A DNA stretch of 64,000 bases, from the NCBI GenBank assembly GCA_028023455.1, contig JAQFVV010006428.1, positions 1,161,501-1,225,500 on the forward strand, given 5' to 3'. The DNA is from Epiperipatus broadwayi (Eukaryota; Onychophora; Udeonychophora; Euonychophora; Peripatidae). Below the pieces are notes generated by a model. That model was not told the origin of the DNA. It did no database searches and worked only from the letters and a program-made list of their open reading frames with translations. The position numbers and the translations under genes are program-made. Positions 12,684-23,790 of this stretch are shown here, piece after piece. Each line of letters begins with the position of its first letter. Position 1 is the first letter of the stretch.

Positions 12684-13240
12684 TACAATACTAGATAAAA
12701 ATACAAAATTTTACTAAAATCCTTACACAACTATGGTTTCATGTACTAAACAAATCGATCTCCTCAAGTAAAAATTAAACTAAAGAAGCAATATATATAT
12801 AAATAAACAAACCTTACTATAATTCATTTCAAAAACCAACTTCCCTTTTTATCAAAAGATGTCTTCATAAGATTGATAGCTTCAGATTCAAGAAGTTTTA
12901 TCATTAATAATTTCTTTATTCTGTTCTTTAATTTATTCTTTTCATAAAAAATAACCGTTGCATTGTCAAACAATATTTTATGACCTGTATTCAATTCATG
13001 AATATATAAAGCTTTAATGATAAAACTTCTTGAATCTGAGGCTATAAATCTTATGAAAACATCTTTTGATATAAAGGGAAGTTGTTTTTTGAAATGAATT
13101 ATGGGAAGGTTTGTTTATTTTGTATATATATATGTTGCTTCTTTAGTTTGATTTTCATTTGAGAATCTATTTGTTTAGTAGATGAAACCATGGTCGTGTA
13201 AGGATTTTGGTAAAATTTTGGATTTTATCTAGTATTGTAT
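12684..13240. mobile_element. Penelope-like element 3' ends as a large inverted repeat
   Basis: The arms 12684-12906 and 13015-13240 are imperfect reverse complements of about 220 bp around a 108-bp centre. Read on the minus strand, the centre and left arm encode a decayed C-terminus of a Penelope-like GIY-YIG protein: 'HELNTGHKILFDNATVIF', then 'LMIKLLESEAINLMKTSF'. The right arm encodes the same last peptide on the plus strand. It is thus a tail-to-tail duplication of a Penelope-like 3' end (coding end plus 3' UTR). Penelope-like insertions often carry such inverted terminal pieces. Confidence 0.65.
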
Positions 13241-13453
13241 TAATTGAGTTTTTGCTTCATTAACAATTTATAACTCTATAATTGTGACTTCTCAAAAGTG
13301 TGCTCAGATGATTAATTAAGATTATTAATGACTACACTATATAGCTTCATTACATATGCATAAAGCACTAGTATTGTATTGTTTTATGGTTTTGTATTTT
13401 ATTTATTACTAACATTTAAAATACAAGGAATAAATCCTTGATGTTGCTTTTGC

Positions 13454-14406
13454 AAATTAAAAATAAATTCTAGATATGATGTAGAATATAAATATCTTTA
13501 TATAACAACAAAAAAATAATATAGTACAATAGCACTACTTTGCAAAAAGAGAAATTTATAAAGTTATATACTATTTAAGGATATAACCCTAGAAGCATTA
13601 GAAATATATTCTTTAATTATAAACAATATAATTTAGGTAATAATAGTGAATTAGAAAGTATAAAATGGGTAAAACTTTCATATTTTCCTAACATTTATCA
13701 TACATTATTAAAAAATAAAAATTATATAGATAAAAATATTAAAATAGGATGGTCAAACAGTAAACATCTTGATATATTAGTAGGGAAATATAAAATAAAA
13801 GATGATATGAGATATAAAAAGGGTATAGAATATAAAATTACTTGTGGAATTTGCAGTATGGTTTATTATGGACATATGGTGAAACATTATAAGAAAGGAC
13901 TGAAGAACACAATAATACTATTAATAGGAGAGATGACAGATCTACATTATATGTTCACTACTTAAAATATGGACATAGAATAGATTGTGTTAATAATATG
14001 AGTCCATTAAATTATATCAAAGAAATTAATAGAAGATAGATGAAATTACATTAATTATAACAAAAATAATTGTATGAACATTTATAAAATGTCAATTAAT
14101 TAAACTAATAATTGGATAATGAAAAATGAATGGAGGGTTACATAATATGTGTTGTTATAAAGATATTAAAGCATAAATTATAGGCTTGTGTTAATTTTAT
14201 ATAGAGCTGGTAGGTGTCACTATGTATGCAATATAGGTTATTTTTGTAGTTAACTAAGACATATTGAAAAGGGCAAAAATTTAAAAATTGCCCCAAAGAG
14301 CTTTTATGTTATTATATGATTATATTATAGCTATTGTCATATTATTTTTTTGTTGTTATATGAAGATATTTATATTCTATATCATATCTAGGATTTATTT
14401 TTATTT
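13454..14406 (+). mobile_element. Decayed Penelope-like element with inverted terminal repeats
   Basis: The coding relic at about 13640-14035 reads as the linker and GIY-YIG endonuclease of a Penelope-like element: 'IKIGWSNSKHLDILVGKYK', 'YKKGIEYKITCGICSMVYYG' (where the family has a Cys pair and VYIG), then after a frameshift 'EHNNTINRRDDRSTLYVHYL' and 'YGHRIDCVNN'. The coding piece is flanked by inverted repeats of about 78 bp (13454-13532 and 14330-14406) sharing TAGATATGAT and ATATAACAACAAAAAAATAA. RT motifs are absent, so this is an internally deleted or truncated copy. It lies just upstream of the first visible P4HA exon. Confidence 0.75.
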
Positions 14407-14507
14407 ATTACTAGTATCATGGTAGGCAGTTTTGATTTTATATATATAATGAACATATATATCTTAGATGATATGTAATAAAGTAATAAAATAATATTAC
14501 AGCTCAG

Positions 14508-14640
14508 AAATTTGATATAAAAAGACAAAGTTTATTAAATGCTAAACCAAGCTTTCAATACTGAGTATTCCTTATTGAAAATGTGGCTTAGCATTTAATA
14601 AACATTGTATTTTTAATATTAAACTTATATCAAATTTCTC
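14508..14640. repeat. Palindromic hairpin element, ~130 bp
   Basis: The left arm starts GAAATTTGATATAA and continues AAGTTTATTAAATGCTAAAC. The right arm ends TTATATCAAATTTC and contains TTAGCATTTAATAAAC. The two arms pair almost along their whole length around CTGAGTATTC. It resembles a small MITE or foldback. No clear target duplication was seen. Confidence 0.55.
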
Positions 14641-14823
14641 TTTTATATATATATAAACTTATAAATGTCTTGACTACAGTTTGTTATTCTAGTGATTTAT
14701 TGTAAACATTTAGTGGAATAATATATATATATGCAATTTTTCTATATATACGAATATGTGACTATGTGATTTTATTTTTTAAAATCTCTAGTATGTATGT
14801 GTATATATTAATATTATTAACAG

Positions 14824-14875
14824 ATGAAAAATTATAAGAAAGCTGTAGAAGTTTTAGAAGAATATTTGCGCCATA
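14824..14875 (+). CDS. P4HA: Prolyl 4-hydroxylase subunit alpha, internal exon a (52 nt)
   Basis: The exon encodes MKNYKKAVEVLEEYLRH plus one base of the next codon. It is bounded by TTATTAACAG upstream and GTAAGT downstream. It aligns with the helix of the peptide-substrate-binding (TPR-like) region that in human P4HA1 reads 'GDLDKALLLTKKLLELDPEH'. The phase-1 end joins exactly to the exon at 20826 to make codon AAT and keeps the frame open. The M is not a start codon, because the gene must extend upstream: signal peptide and N-terminal domain exons are missing from this window or too diverged to see. The exon alone would be weak evidence. Its order, phase and similarity together with the other four exons make it likely. 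Confidence 0.7.
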
Positions 14876-16844
14876 GTAAGTATCATTTCATTTCATTGAT
14901 TATTTTTTAACTATAGATGATGATAGTTAATTGGTTGTTAGGTTATATAGGTTAGATTCATCAAATACAATTTATCTTTTAAACGTAATGTTCATGAATG
15001 CGGCACAAAACTATTGTGTTCTGTTACTGCAACTAAATTTCAATGGACTTAGAAAGATAAAAGGTTAAAGTATTTCATTGATTTTTAAAAAAATAAATTT
15101 GCAATTTTTAAATACATTATGGATTGATTGTACAAAATAGTCTAAATTTTCTCCAATAAATATAATTTTTGAATCAAATTAAATTCACGAAATCTAAGCT
15201 ATGAATATTTTTTTTCAAATATTTGAAAATCACATTTTTATTAAAAAATAATTACGAATTTAATTTTTTAAAGCTTTGCGTGTTGGCTTGTTATAATAAA
15301 TCAATATAGCGCTAAAAACGCAATCACCGCAAAGCTAAAGATGTGTAGTATTTTATTAAATCATACGCTGAGTGCTTTCAAGAGACAAGGCTCTCATATT
15401 CATAGCTCTTTTTGTGTAATGGCTGTTATTTAATTATAGGCAAATATATGCAATATCGCTCAGCAGATCATCACAAGAATTATTTATTGTCTATAAGACT
15501 ATCATTAAATTATTAATTTGTTCTTTATCTTAAATAACATCAATACAATGCAATCCAGTTCAACATTTCCTCTCAGTCTAATTTTTTTTATATTTCCTTC
15601 ATTCCCACATTATTTTAAATATTTATTTCTTGTAAGCACTTTTATTAAAATCCTTAAATAATAAAAATAAAATTGAAATTATTGATTGTCAATGATATTG
15701 GTATTGTTTAAGTATTGACTGCTTTCATATATTTACAATTATATACAAATATACAGAAAACAACATGAATAAGTATATGTTCTAATCACAGTCCTTAAAA
15801 CATAATTGACGGATCTCTATATCAAGATAAGTTTTGATAGGACTTTGATTCTAGATAATCATTTTCATAAATTATCTAATGTAAAAATTCTATACATCCA
15901 TATAATAAAAAAGGAGAAATTTTTAATCTATCAATTTGTTGGCTTCACAATATAATGTTAATGTCAAGTTATAGTCTTAAGACATAAAGGGATCAATAAT
16001 TAATAATATTACTGCTTTGCTATATTATCATCCCTCTGTCTGCAAAATTAATTAATTCATTTACTATCGGTGTTCTGTATAAATGAAAACGTTTTAAAAC
16101 AGGAAAAATGTTAAATGTTATAATTAATAAGACATTATTGTGTCTAACAATTCCATAACTTTTTGAAATGCTGACAGTGTAAAACTGTAATTAAAAAAAA
16201 GAAATGATGACATGAAAAATTCGATGTTTGTAAATCATTTAATTAATGAAGAGGGTTAGCTAAAACGACAATCAATTACTTTATCATAATCAACCACAAG
16301 GGTTAGTCAAAAATACATTAAGTAGTATACTGAAGTAATAAGTGCCCTTCCTTATTAATACAAAAGGTTGTTGTTAGTAAAAAAAATTACCAAGGGAATT
16401 ATTATTAAAGGTAACTGCATTAAATTAATTAAATGAAAAGATATGAACTGCAATTGTTCAAATGACGGAATATAAATGTCTAGATAACTGAGATAATCTT
16501 AATTATAAATGTATTAACTGTATGCGTGGTTTTGCTCTCATTATTAGATTAAAAGAATGTAGTATTTACATGAAATACAAATACATGAGTTATTCAATAA
16601 CAGATTAAAATAACTATTGTAATGCATTTTTATAAACAATGTCGTAGATCAATTTTAACTGCTGTTAATAATTCATGAATTATTATTTCACATAAATTTT
16701 CTTTAAATATATTTTAATTGTCAAATATATTGTATCGTTTTATTTTACTAAGACAAACAAAGTCGAAGTGGCTCTGTCAGCTGTATTAGAATAATAATAA
16801 TATATATGATGAAAGTTTCCATTTTTTAAAGAGTATGATTTTAT
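14876..16844. other. Intron sequence, no gene seen
   Basis: First part of the 5.95-kb P4HA intron. It is A/T-rich. One small hairpin (15267-15338) pairs AAAGCTTTGCGTG with CACCGCAAAGCT. Nothing else is supported. Confidence 0.6.
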
Positions 16845-16960
16845 TAAACAGCCAAAACTCTCCATGCAGTAGTGCCACCCTGTGCCAATCAGAGTAATCA
16901 ATGGATTCCAGAAGGCTTGTGCATAAAATTCACATCTAGTGCCTATTCATCCAATATCCC
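16845..16960. repeat. Foldback-family terminal arm, single copy
   Basis: About 116 bp matching the arms of the foldback element at 20046-20609. Shared blocks include CATGCAGTAGTGCCAC, TTGTGCATAAAAT, ATCTAGTGCCT and TTCATCCAATATCCC. Only one arm is present. Confidence 0.6.
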
Positions 16961-17261
16961 ATAACAGTTATGTGCTAGCATAAGAGATGGTGATCATGTG
17001 AAGTATGATTTTATGTTAATATTTTAAGAATTTGCAAAGGTTCTTGGTGTGGAGAATCCAACTGCTCAAATAATAAGGGTCTTTGACCAGAACTAGTTTT
17101 TTTCAATTTCCAAAAGATGAGATGTGTTTTTTTTAAATATTTATTTTTTCTAAGTAGTAAAAAACAGTTCTTTATGGTTGTTATTTTATGACTTTCTGAA
17201 ATTGAGGTAGTAGAATTAATTGTGTTCAGATGGCAGCAGTAGCACACTATTGCCAATACCA

Positions 17262-18715
17262 CCTATTTTGTTTTTGTTATATTTGAGAGAAATGGAGAGA
17301 GCAATAGAAAGACTAGGAAGATGGGTAGAGATACCATTAATAGGTGGTAGTTATTTGTGGATATCTTCTTGTATACAGTAAGTAGGGAAGATATGAAAGT
17401 TATGCTGAAGACATGCACAAGAGTGGGTAAAGAGATGGGGATTAAATTTATTGAAGAAAAATCAAAAGTAATGATGATAAATACTGGAGAAAGAGAAGAG
17501 AAAGAATTTTTATTGGGGAATATAAAATTAAATGTGATGAATAAATATATCTATTTGGGAGTTGTCTTAAGTAAACTGAGAAATTTCTTGGATGAATGGC
17601 AGAAGAAATTGATAAATGAAGCAAAAAAAAAAAGATAGGGACTGACAAAGAAATTAACAGTGTTTTCATATAATAAATATGATGTAGCTAGAATTGTACA
17701 GAAGGGTGTGACAGTAGCAGGGTTAATGTATGGTAATGACGTGTTATGTGTTAGTAAAGGGGTGTTAGATTACTTAGATAAAGTACAAGAAGTAGGAAGA
17801 CTTACATTAGATGTTGATGTGTGGATGGCAAGGAAGGCAATTCAAGGAGAAATGGAATAGTGAAGTTTTTATATGAGAGATGCAAAAAGCAAAATGAAAA
17901 TGTTCGGTAGATTGCAATTAATGCATAATAAGAAACCAAAATAGTATTTAATTAGGTTATGAATAAAGGACATTCAACAAGATGGGTGAGAAATGTAGTA
18001 CTGTTTTCAAAAGATTTGGATAAAGAAATGATATCAGTATACTTATACAAAAGGTGGGATACCTGTGTTAGAAGAATTGCTGAGTGTTATAGTGGCAAGA
18101 AATGAAATAGAAGAATAGATGTATTAATAAAAAAATAGGGAGTTGGAGAGATGGAGAACCAGTATGGAGAATAAAAAGAGTTTAAATATATATAGAAGTA
18201 AACAGAATATTGGGTGCAAGTTTATTTATGATAATAGCAAGGGAAGTAGTTTACTGTTTAAGACTCAAACAGGATCTTTAGCAACAAGGGAATATACACA
18301 CAAATGGAAAAATATGGGTGCATTAGTCTGCAAGTTATGCAAGGAAGGCATAGAAAATTTTAGAGAGCTGTTAATTGAATGTAAATGCTTACAAAATGAA
18401 AAAGTGCAAATAATGAAGTTGTGGGAGGGTAAATATAAACAATGTGATTATACAGAAAGTGGGCTCTTGGTTTTTATGCTGGCTTTGGGAAAAGATAAAG
18501 GGGATTTAGATATAAAGACCATAGAGCTGATAACGATTATGTTATAGAAATGGAATGGAGCAGGATAATGAAGAATATGGGAAAATGTAGAATGGTGAAT
18601 GGAAAGGGAAGGTAAGGTGGCTAACAGGTTTCTCTGGGCATAGTGGCTGAGAGATTTCTGACTCTGGAAAAGAAGAAATCATAGTGTATCGCATCCCATC
18701 ACAATAATAATACTA
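17262..18715 (+). mobile_element. 5'-truncated CR1/R1-like LINE
   Basis: Begins inside the RT domain ('REMERAIERLGRW') and runs through the thumb ('YIYLGVVLSKLRNFLDEWQK', 'FSYNKYDVARIVQ', 'GLMYGNDVLCVSKGVLDYL') to the C-terminal Cys motif 'LVCKLCKEGIENFRELLIEC', then a short 3' UTR (GGCTAACAGGTTTCTCTGGG) ending near CATCCCATCACAATAATAAT. The frames break at about 17635, 17860 and 18140. The same peptides occur in the longer minus-strand copy at 54561-57970, so this is the same family. 5' truncation is the usual result of incomplete target-primed reverse transcription. It lies in a P4HA intron in sense orientation. Confidence 0.8.
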
Positions 18716-19402
18716 AGCATATACAAGATAATATAGTTGATTATTGAAATATATTTTTAATTTAAGGAAACATTCTAAACTACAGAAATTGTTTTTATTA
18801 TATAAATTCCATTTTTGATTTTTTATGTATTGACTACAAACAAAGATCTGCTTCACTAATTCCACTAATTCTCTTCATTTCTCTAGTTGTAACCCTTATG
18901 TTAGAAGAAATTTTGATAATTAAAATATATTTAGTAATATTTACATGAAATAATTATCAAAAGCAATATTGCAAATAATATATTTTTTATTAAAAGAATA
19001 AATAATTTATAAAATAAATTATTTTGTATTTTTCATGAGATAATTTTTAAAAATGACTATAAAATTTAACAACTTGTAATATATGTGAGAAATTTAATAT
19101 GTGGTCCAGAGAAGTTAAAATAATTAAACTATACTTATTCAATAAAATTTTGCCTGGATTACCTAAATCAATATTTCTTCGAATTCAGTAGTATTTTTTC
19201 TGCTCTACTGGTGCTATTTTAAATTTTACTTTAACACTGTTGAATATAAATTTCAACTGATATTCTAAAAGTTTATCAAATTTATTATTATAACTGATCT
19301 AAATTGTTATTATTCAAATAAAAACTTTAAAATGTGGTTACAAAAGTAATTTAATACATTGTACAGGCTTAACACCTGTATTTATATATGTAATGTATGT
19401 GG
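18716..19402. other. Intron sequence, no gene seen
   Basis: A/T-rich P4HA intron sequence between the LINE and the hairpin SINE. No motif was seen. Confidence 0.55.
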
Positions 19403-19598
19403 GATTCGAACTCAGACTTTCACATGACCCACACCTCTTTGTGCCATCTTATATTGCTGACTCACCTGATCACACACATGTTTATTTATCTTTTCAACAT
19501 GTGGGTGATCAGGTGAGTTTTAACATGTGGGAGATCAGGTGAGTCAGTAATATAAGATGGCACTAAGAGGTGTGGGTTGTGTGAAAGTCTGAGTTCAA
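19403..19598. repeat. SINE-like ends arranged as a perfect-looking hairpin
   Basis: The arms 19403-19470 and 19532-19598 are reverse complements of about 67 bp with few mismatches (GATTCGAACTCAGACTTTCA against TGAAAGTCTGAGTTCAAA). Each arm is the tRNA-like end of the SINE family, with a B-box (GAGTTCAAA) and ATATAAGATGGCA. The spacer has a 26-bp tandem duplication built on AACATGTGGGTGATCAGGTG. Confidence 0.7.
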
Positions 19599-20045
19599 AA
19601 GTAATTTAAATAATTTTAAATATATTTAGAAAATAAAATTTTATCTTGCTTTATCAAAAACTATACTTAAATATTTTCCTCAACTCTGTAATTTTTAATG
19701 AATGATGCCCTCTTTTTTTTGGTTATTTATGATGTCAGTCAAAAAAATGTCTATATAAATTTTCCACACATTTTTATTTTGCAAATTACATTTTTTAAAA
19801 AGAAAACAAAACCTATGTGATAGTAAAATTGTATATAAAAAAGAAAGAAAATCATGCAGTATTCTTCAAGATGGGTGGAATATTTGTTGAATTATCACGT
19901 TACAAACATACAAACTGTCACATTTGTATAGTTATATATATATTTCAGCCATGCTTTTTCATTCTCCAAATTTTTTCAAATTTAAGCTACCTCATATTTT
20001 ATTTTTTAATATTTAAGAAACTGGCAAACATTCTAATATAATATT
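19599..20045. other. Intron sequence, no gene seen
   Basis: A/T-rich. The 74-codon open frame at 19817-20041 is phenylalanine- and isoleucine-rich without motif, and is judged to be chance. Confidence 0.5.
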
Positions 20046-20609
20046 AAAACAGTAACAAGCATTTCATACAGTGGTGCCACTCAGTGCAAGAATTAGTAAT
20101 CAATAAATTTGAAAAGGTTTGTGCATAAAATACTTATCTAGTGCCTTTTCATTCAATATCCCCAGGGTAGTTTCTAGCTTGTCGATTTCATTAGTGAGGA
20201 GTCTTGGATCTGAGAGTACTGGCCTAAATTTTAGAATCTAATGCAACTCTCCAGCAGTCATTCTTTATCTTTTTAGTTAATTATAAAGCTATAAGTCTAT
20301 GATGAAAACATAATAATGTCTTCAAGTCAAGTTAATTCACTATATTATTTTATCCTAGGCTCATAGCTCTATAGTTAACTTAGTAAGTAAGAGGTTCCTG
20401 TTGGAGGACTGCATTAGCCCCTAAAATCTAGCTGCATTGCTTTCAGCTTCAGTACTCCTCATTAATAAGAGCCATATGATAGACCCTAGTTTAGGGGTAT
20501 TGGATGAGTAGTCATTAGATAAAGATCTTATGCACAAACCTTGAACTCATTGATTATTAAGGCTTGCACAAGGTGGCACTATTGTATGGAGAGTTTGCTA
20601 CTATTTTAA
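20046..20609. repeat. Foldback (long terminal inverted repeat) element, 564 bp
   Basis: The arms of about 120 bp (20046-20165 and 20490-20609) are imperfect reverse complements. Left: CATACAGTGGTGCCAC ... TTGTGCATAAAA ... TTCAATATCCCC. Right: GGGGTATTGGATGA ... TTATGCACAAACC ... GTGGCACTATTGTATGGAGA. Weaker pairing continues inward (TTAGTGAGGAGTC against ACTCCTCATTAA). The family also has an arm at 16845-16960. It is non-coding, and no transposase was found. Confidence 0.65.
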
Positions 20610-20825
20610 CAGCTTTTGTGTGAATGGAAAATGGTGATATTATAATATAATATATTTAAATCAGAGAATATTATTAATAATTTTGCATATATATATATAA
20701 CTTTACTTTAGAAATATCTTCAGCTGAATAAAAAAAAATATTGTTTTATTAAAAAAATATAATAAAAACATTATGCTAACTTTAATGTATTATGTAATCT
20801 AATTCTACCTTTATTTATTTTTAAG

Positions 20826-21004
20826 ATGTTAAATCTAAAAAAATTGAGAATAATTATAAATATTACAAGAAAATGTTAAATAAACAGAGCAAACAAAAAA
20901 AGATAACCCGAGACAAATCGAATGGTAAATATAAAAAATATCTTGAAAAGGAGTTCTCTGAGACGTGGAAACACTATAAAAAGCTATGTCAGAAGAAATA
21001 TTCA
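20826..21004 (+). CDS. P4HA: Prolyl 4-hydroxylase subunit alpha, internal exon b (179 nt)
   Basis: Preceded by a pyrimidine-rich tract ending TTTAAG and followed by GTAAGT. It completes codon AAT with the previous exon, then reads VKSKKIEKNYKYYKKML..., is very lysine-rich in the middle, and ends 'WKHYKKLCQKKYS'. The first part matches the family segment 'RANGNLKYFEYIM'. The last part matches 'RQKYEMLCRGEG', the conserved Y..LC motif that closes the linker between the peptide-binding and catalytic domains. The lysine-rich middle equals the variable, highly charged linker of vertebrate P4HA1 and P4HA2. The exon ends in phase 0, which fits the next exon at 45381. Confidence 0.8.
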
Positions 21005-21179
21005 GTAAGTATATTATTTTATTTTATTAATCAGTCATAAATATTATTTAAGTAATTTATTAACATTAGTAATAGAGTAAAATAGATATGCAGCTGATAG
21101 ATATTTAGAAATTTATTTGAATAGAGAGCTGAAGTATATACAAAAATGAGAAAAAATAAACAAACACATTGGTAAATAA

Positions 21180-21180
<1 letters not shown>
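21005..21180. other. Start of the 24.4-kb P4HA intron
   Basis: A GTAAGT donor followed by A/T-rich sequence leading into the tetranucleotide microsatellite. Confidence 0.6.
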
Positions 21181-21397
<217 letters not shown>

Positions 21398-22383
21398 GGG
21401 TAAGTAGTTAAATAATCAGATATTTTTTATCATATATAATCATATATTTTTTATCATATTAAAATTATAAAACAATATGTGCCTGGGGTTTGTAAATAAT
21501 GGTCGATTTATATAGTGATAACCAAAACCAATAACAGTCCTTTTGCAATAACTTCCATGTGTATATTTATGACTTTCATAAACATATAACTACATTTTAA
21601 AGAATAAATTTATTTTATTTTATAATTTAATTTTTTAAGTATACACAAAAGTAAGAACTAAACAACCTAAAACTAAATGACCTAAAACTAATTTCTATAC
21701 TTATTATATTTAATCTAATTTTCATTTAGACAAGATGTTTTAGTAAACATGATACAATGAATATTGTGAGATAAATAACACATTGAATAGCACATAAAAT
21801 ATTAGATGTTAGGGTGAATATTTAAAGAAGTTATACTTGTATACAGTAATAAAGACTTAAATTGATTAACTATTTTTTTAATTCCAAATGGTTTTTATTC
21901 TTATTGTTATTTTTGTGTTTAATGTACTTAAAAATGCTCTAGCTAGTATAGAAAATTTTCCCAATATATACAATGGAGCTATTAATTATGTTGTATCTAA
22001 ATATATACCTTTAATTATACAGTATCCTAAGAATATTTTAGACAAGCAAAATACCTTAAAATGTATGATATGTGTCAGATATATTTTCTTTTTTGAGTGA
22101 AATGTGTGATCAGTTTTTTTTGTTAATAAAATAAATCTTAAATATATTATTATTATTAAGCATTTAACATTTATTCATAATTAATCAACATTTATTTACA
22201 GATAGTTAAAAATGAGATTACATCTCCCTTTTGTGATAGAATATCTAAAGTCGTACAACATAATTGTTAATTTGAACATTAGGCATATAATAGATTCAAG
22301 CCATGAGATAAAACCAAGCAGTATTGGATGATACATATAACAATGTGCTTTAAGCACAAGTGAATTCACTTATGCATTTAAAT
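21398..22383. other. Intron sequence, no gene seen
   Basis: A/T-rich. A 70-codon open frame at 21888-22100 shows no motif. The last eight bases, ATTTAAAT, are the left target duplication of the next element. Confidence 0.55.
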
Positions 22384-22943
22384 CAGTGGTCTTCAACCTT
22401 TTCACACCTGCTAACCAGTAAAAATAAGAATAAGGTTTCGCAGACCGGCAAAAATAAGGATAAGGTTTCACAGACTGGCAGAAGTTTATAGATAAATTTT
22501 CTTAAAGATGTAAACTTCTTAGCCTTAGATGAGCATAATTGTTATAACTGATCAAAACAATAATGTTAAATATACAAGATAAAATTATATATATATGTGG
22601 AGTTTGTATAATAAAAAACTTTTTTTTTAATTTTGAATTTTTTTAGAAAAGTAATAAAAAATTTAATTCTGCCCCCTCCCCCCCCCCCCATAACCATCTG
22701 TGATAACTAGAAAAACAAATTAATTTATGTATGATTGATTAGATTTTGTTTTTGTTCTGTGTTTCTTTTTTTTTAATTGAGTAAAAATGCGATGAAAAAA
22801 TAAATAACAATTGTTTATATTAATTAAAAGTTTAAACTCTAATTATTTTATTATTACAAACTTTTCTGCCAATCTAGTGAGAACCAGCAGAAAAGTTTTG
22901 TGGCCCAGCACTGGTCCACAGGACCAAGGGTTGAAGACCACTG
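22384..22943. mobile_element. Non-autonomous hAT-type DNA transposon (560 bp)
   Basis: The ends are inverted repeats: left CAGTGGTCTTCAACC, right GGGTTGAAGACCACTG. It is flanked by the 8-bp duplication ATTTAAAT (22376-22383) and ATTTAAAC (22944-22951, one mismatch). CAGTGGTYYTCAACC ends with 8-bp duplications are typical of hAT elements of the Charlie type. Near each end lies a subterminal repeat (GACCGGCAAAAATAAGGATA and a variant). A C-homopolymer occurs at about 22671-22689. No transposase is encoded, so mobility would need a source elsewhere. Confidence 0.85.
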
Positions 22944-23560
22944 ATTTAAACTATTACTAGTGGCTGAGTGCACAGAGATATTTATAAACACTCTAAACAG
23001 CACATGACTGGAAGTACATTTTTTTCTTTACAATTAAAATAAAATTTGTAAATACATCTTGAATTTTGCCAACAACAGTTTTTCTAGCTCGGAGAGGCTG
23101 CAAATCCTAATGTTCATTAATAAAATTTCTATGGTTTATGTTGAAAGACCATGATTTTATACTTCATTCATTATTTATTCCAAGTTGGATGTGCAATATT
23201 TTAAATGTAATAAAATGTTTCCTAAGAATAATGCTAAAAGTTTTACAAAATTTTAAAACATAAGTTAATATTGATTTTTAAAATAATCAGAGAGAGAATA
23301 ATTTCTTAATAAAGAGATTAGATTATTATGGTTGTAGAAGAGAAAAAAAATATTGAAAAAAAATCTCCCATAGTTATTTACAAAAGTGAGACATTTCACT
23401 ATTTACTTTTTTCAAAAAAATACAAATATATTTTTTCTTATTCCTATTACAATGTAAAGTTAATGCACATCTAGTAAAATATATGTAAATATATTTCTTT
23501 AATTTATAATTATTTTTAAAAATGTTTATACTACAAGCTTAATTTATATGTTACAAAAAA
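22944..23560. other. Intron sequence, no gene seen
   Basis: A/T-rich sequence without recognisable structure. Confidence 0.55.
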
Positions 23561-23790
23561 TTCAAGTTCAGTCCCATATGACTATTAAGTTAGATAGCTG
23601 GATTGGAAGACATATGGATGTCTAAACATTTCAGATTTGTCACTTAATAGTTATCCATTAAATAAAGTGTAGGCTTATCCTGGTATTTTTATTCCAATGC
23701 TTGAATATCCTAGCACCTCAGTGAGAAAGCCAATAGAAAAAACCAGTCTCAGGTTAGAGATATTCTACAAAGCTTGTTAAAATCTTATTA
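23561..23790 (+). repeat. Hammerhead-bearing repeat, copy D
   Basis: Matches the reverse complement of 50170-50460 over its length: GTTCAGTCCCATATG, TTAGATAGCTGGATTGGAAG, a shared region with TTATCCATTA and AATAAAGTG, and TGGTATTTTTA, then the ribozyme-like end. In that end GAATATC and CACCTCA on the left can pair with GATATTC-like and TGAGGT-like sequence on the right. This gives a two-part helix I, but the catalytic core is mutated here (GTGAGAA for CTGANGA, AAAAAC for GAAAC). It is non-coding and stands alone in the intron. Confidence 0.7.
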
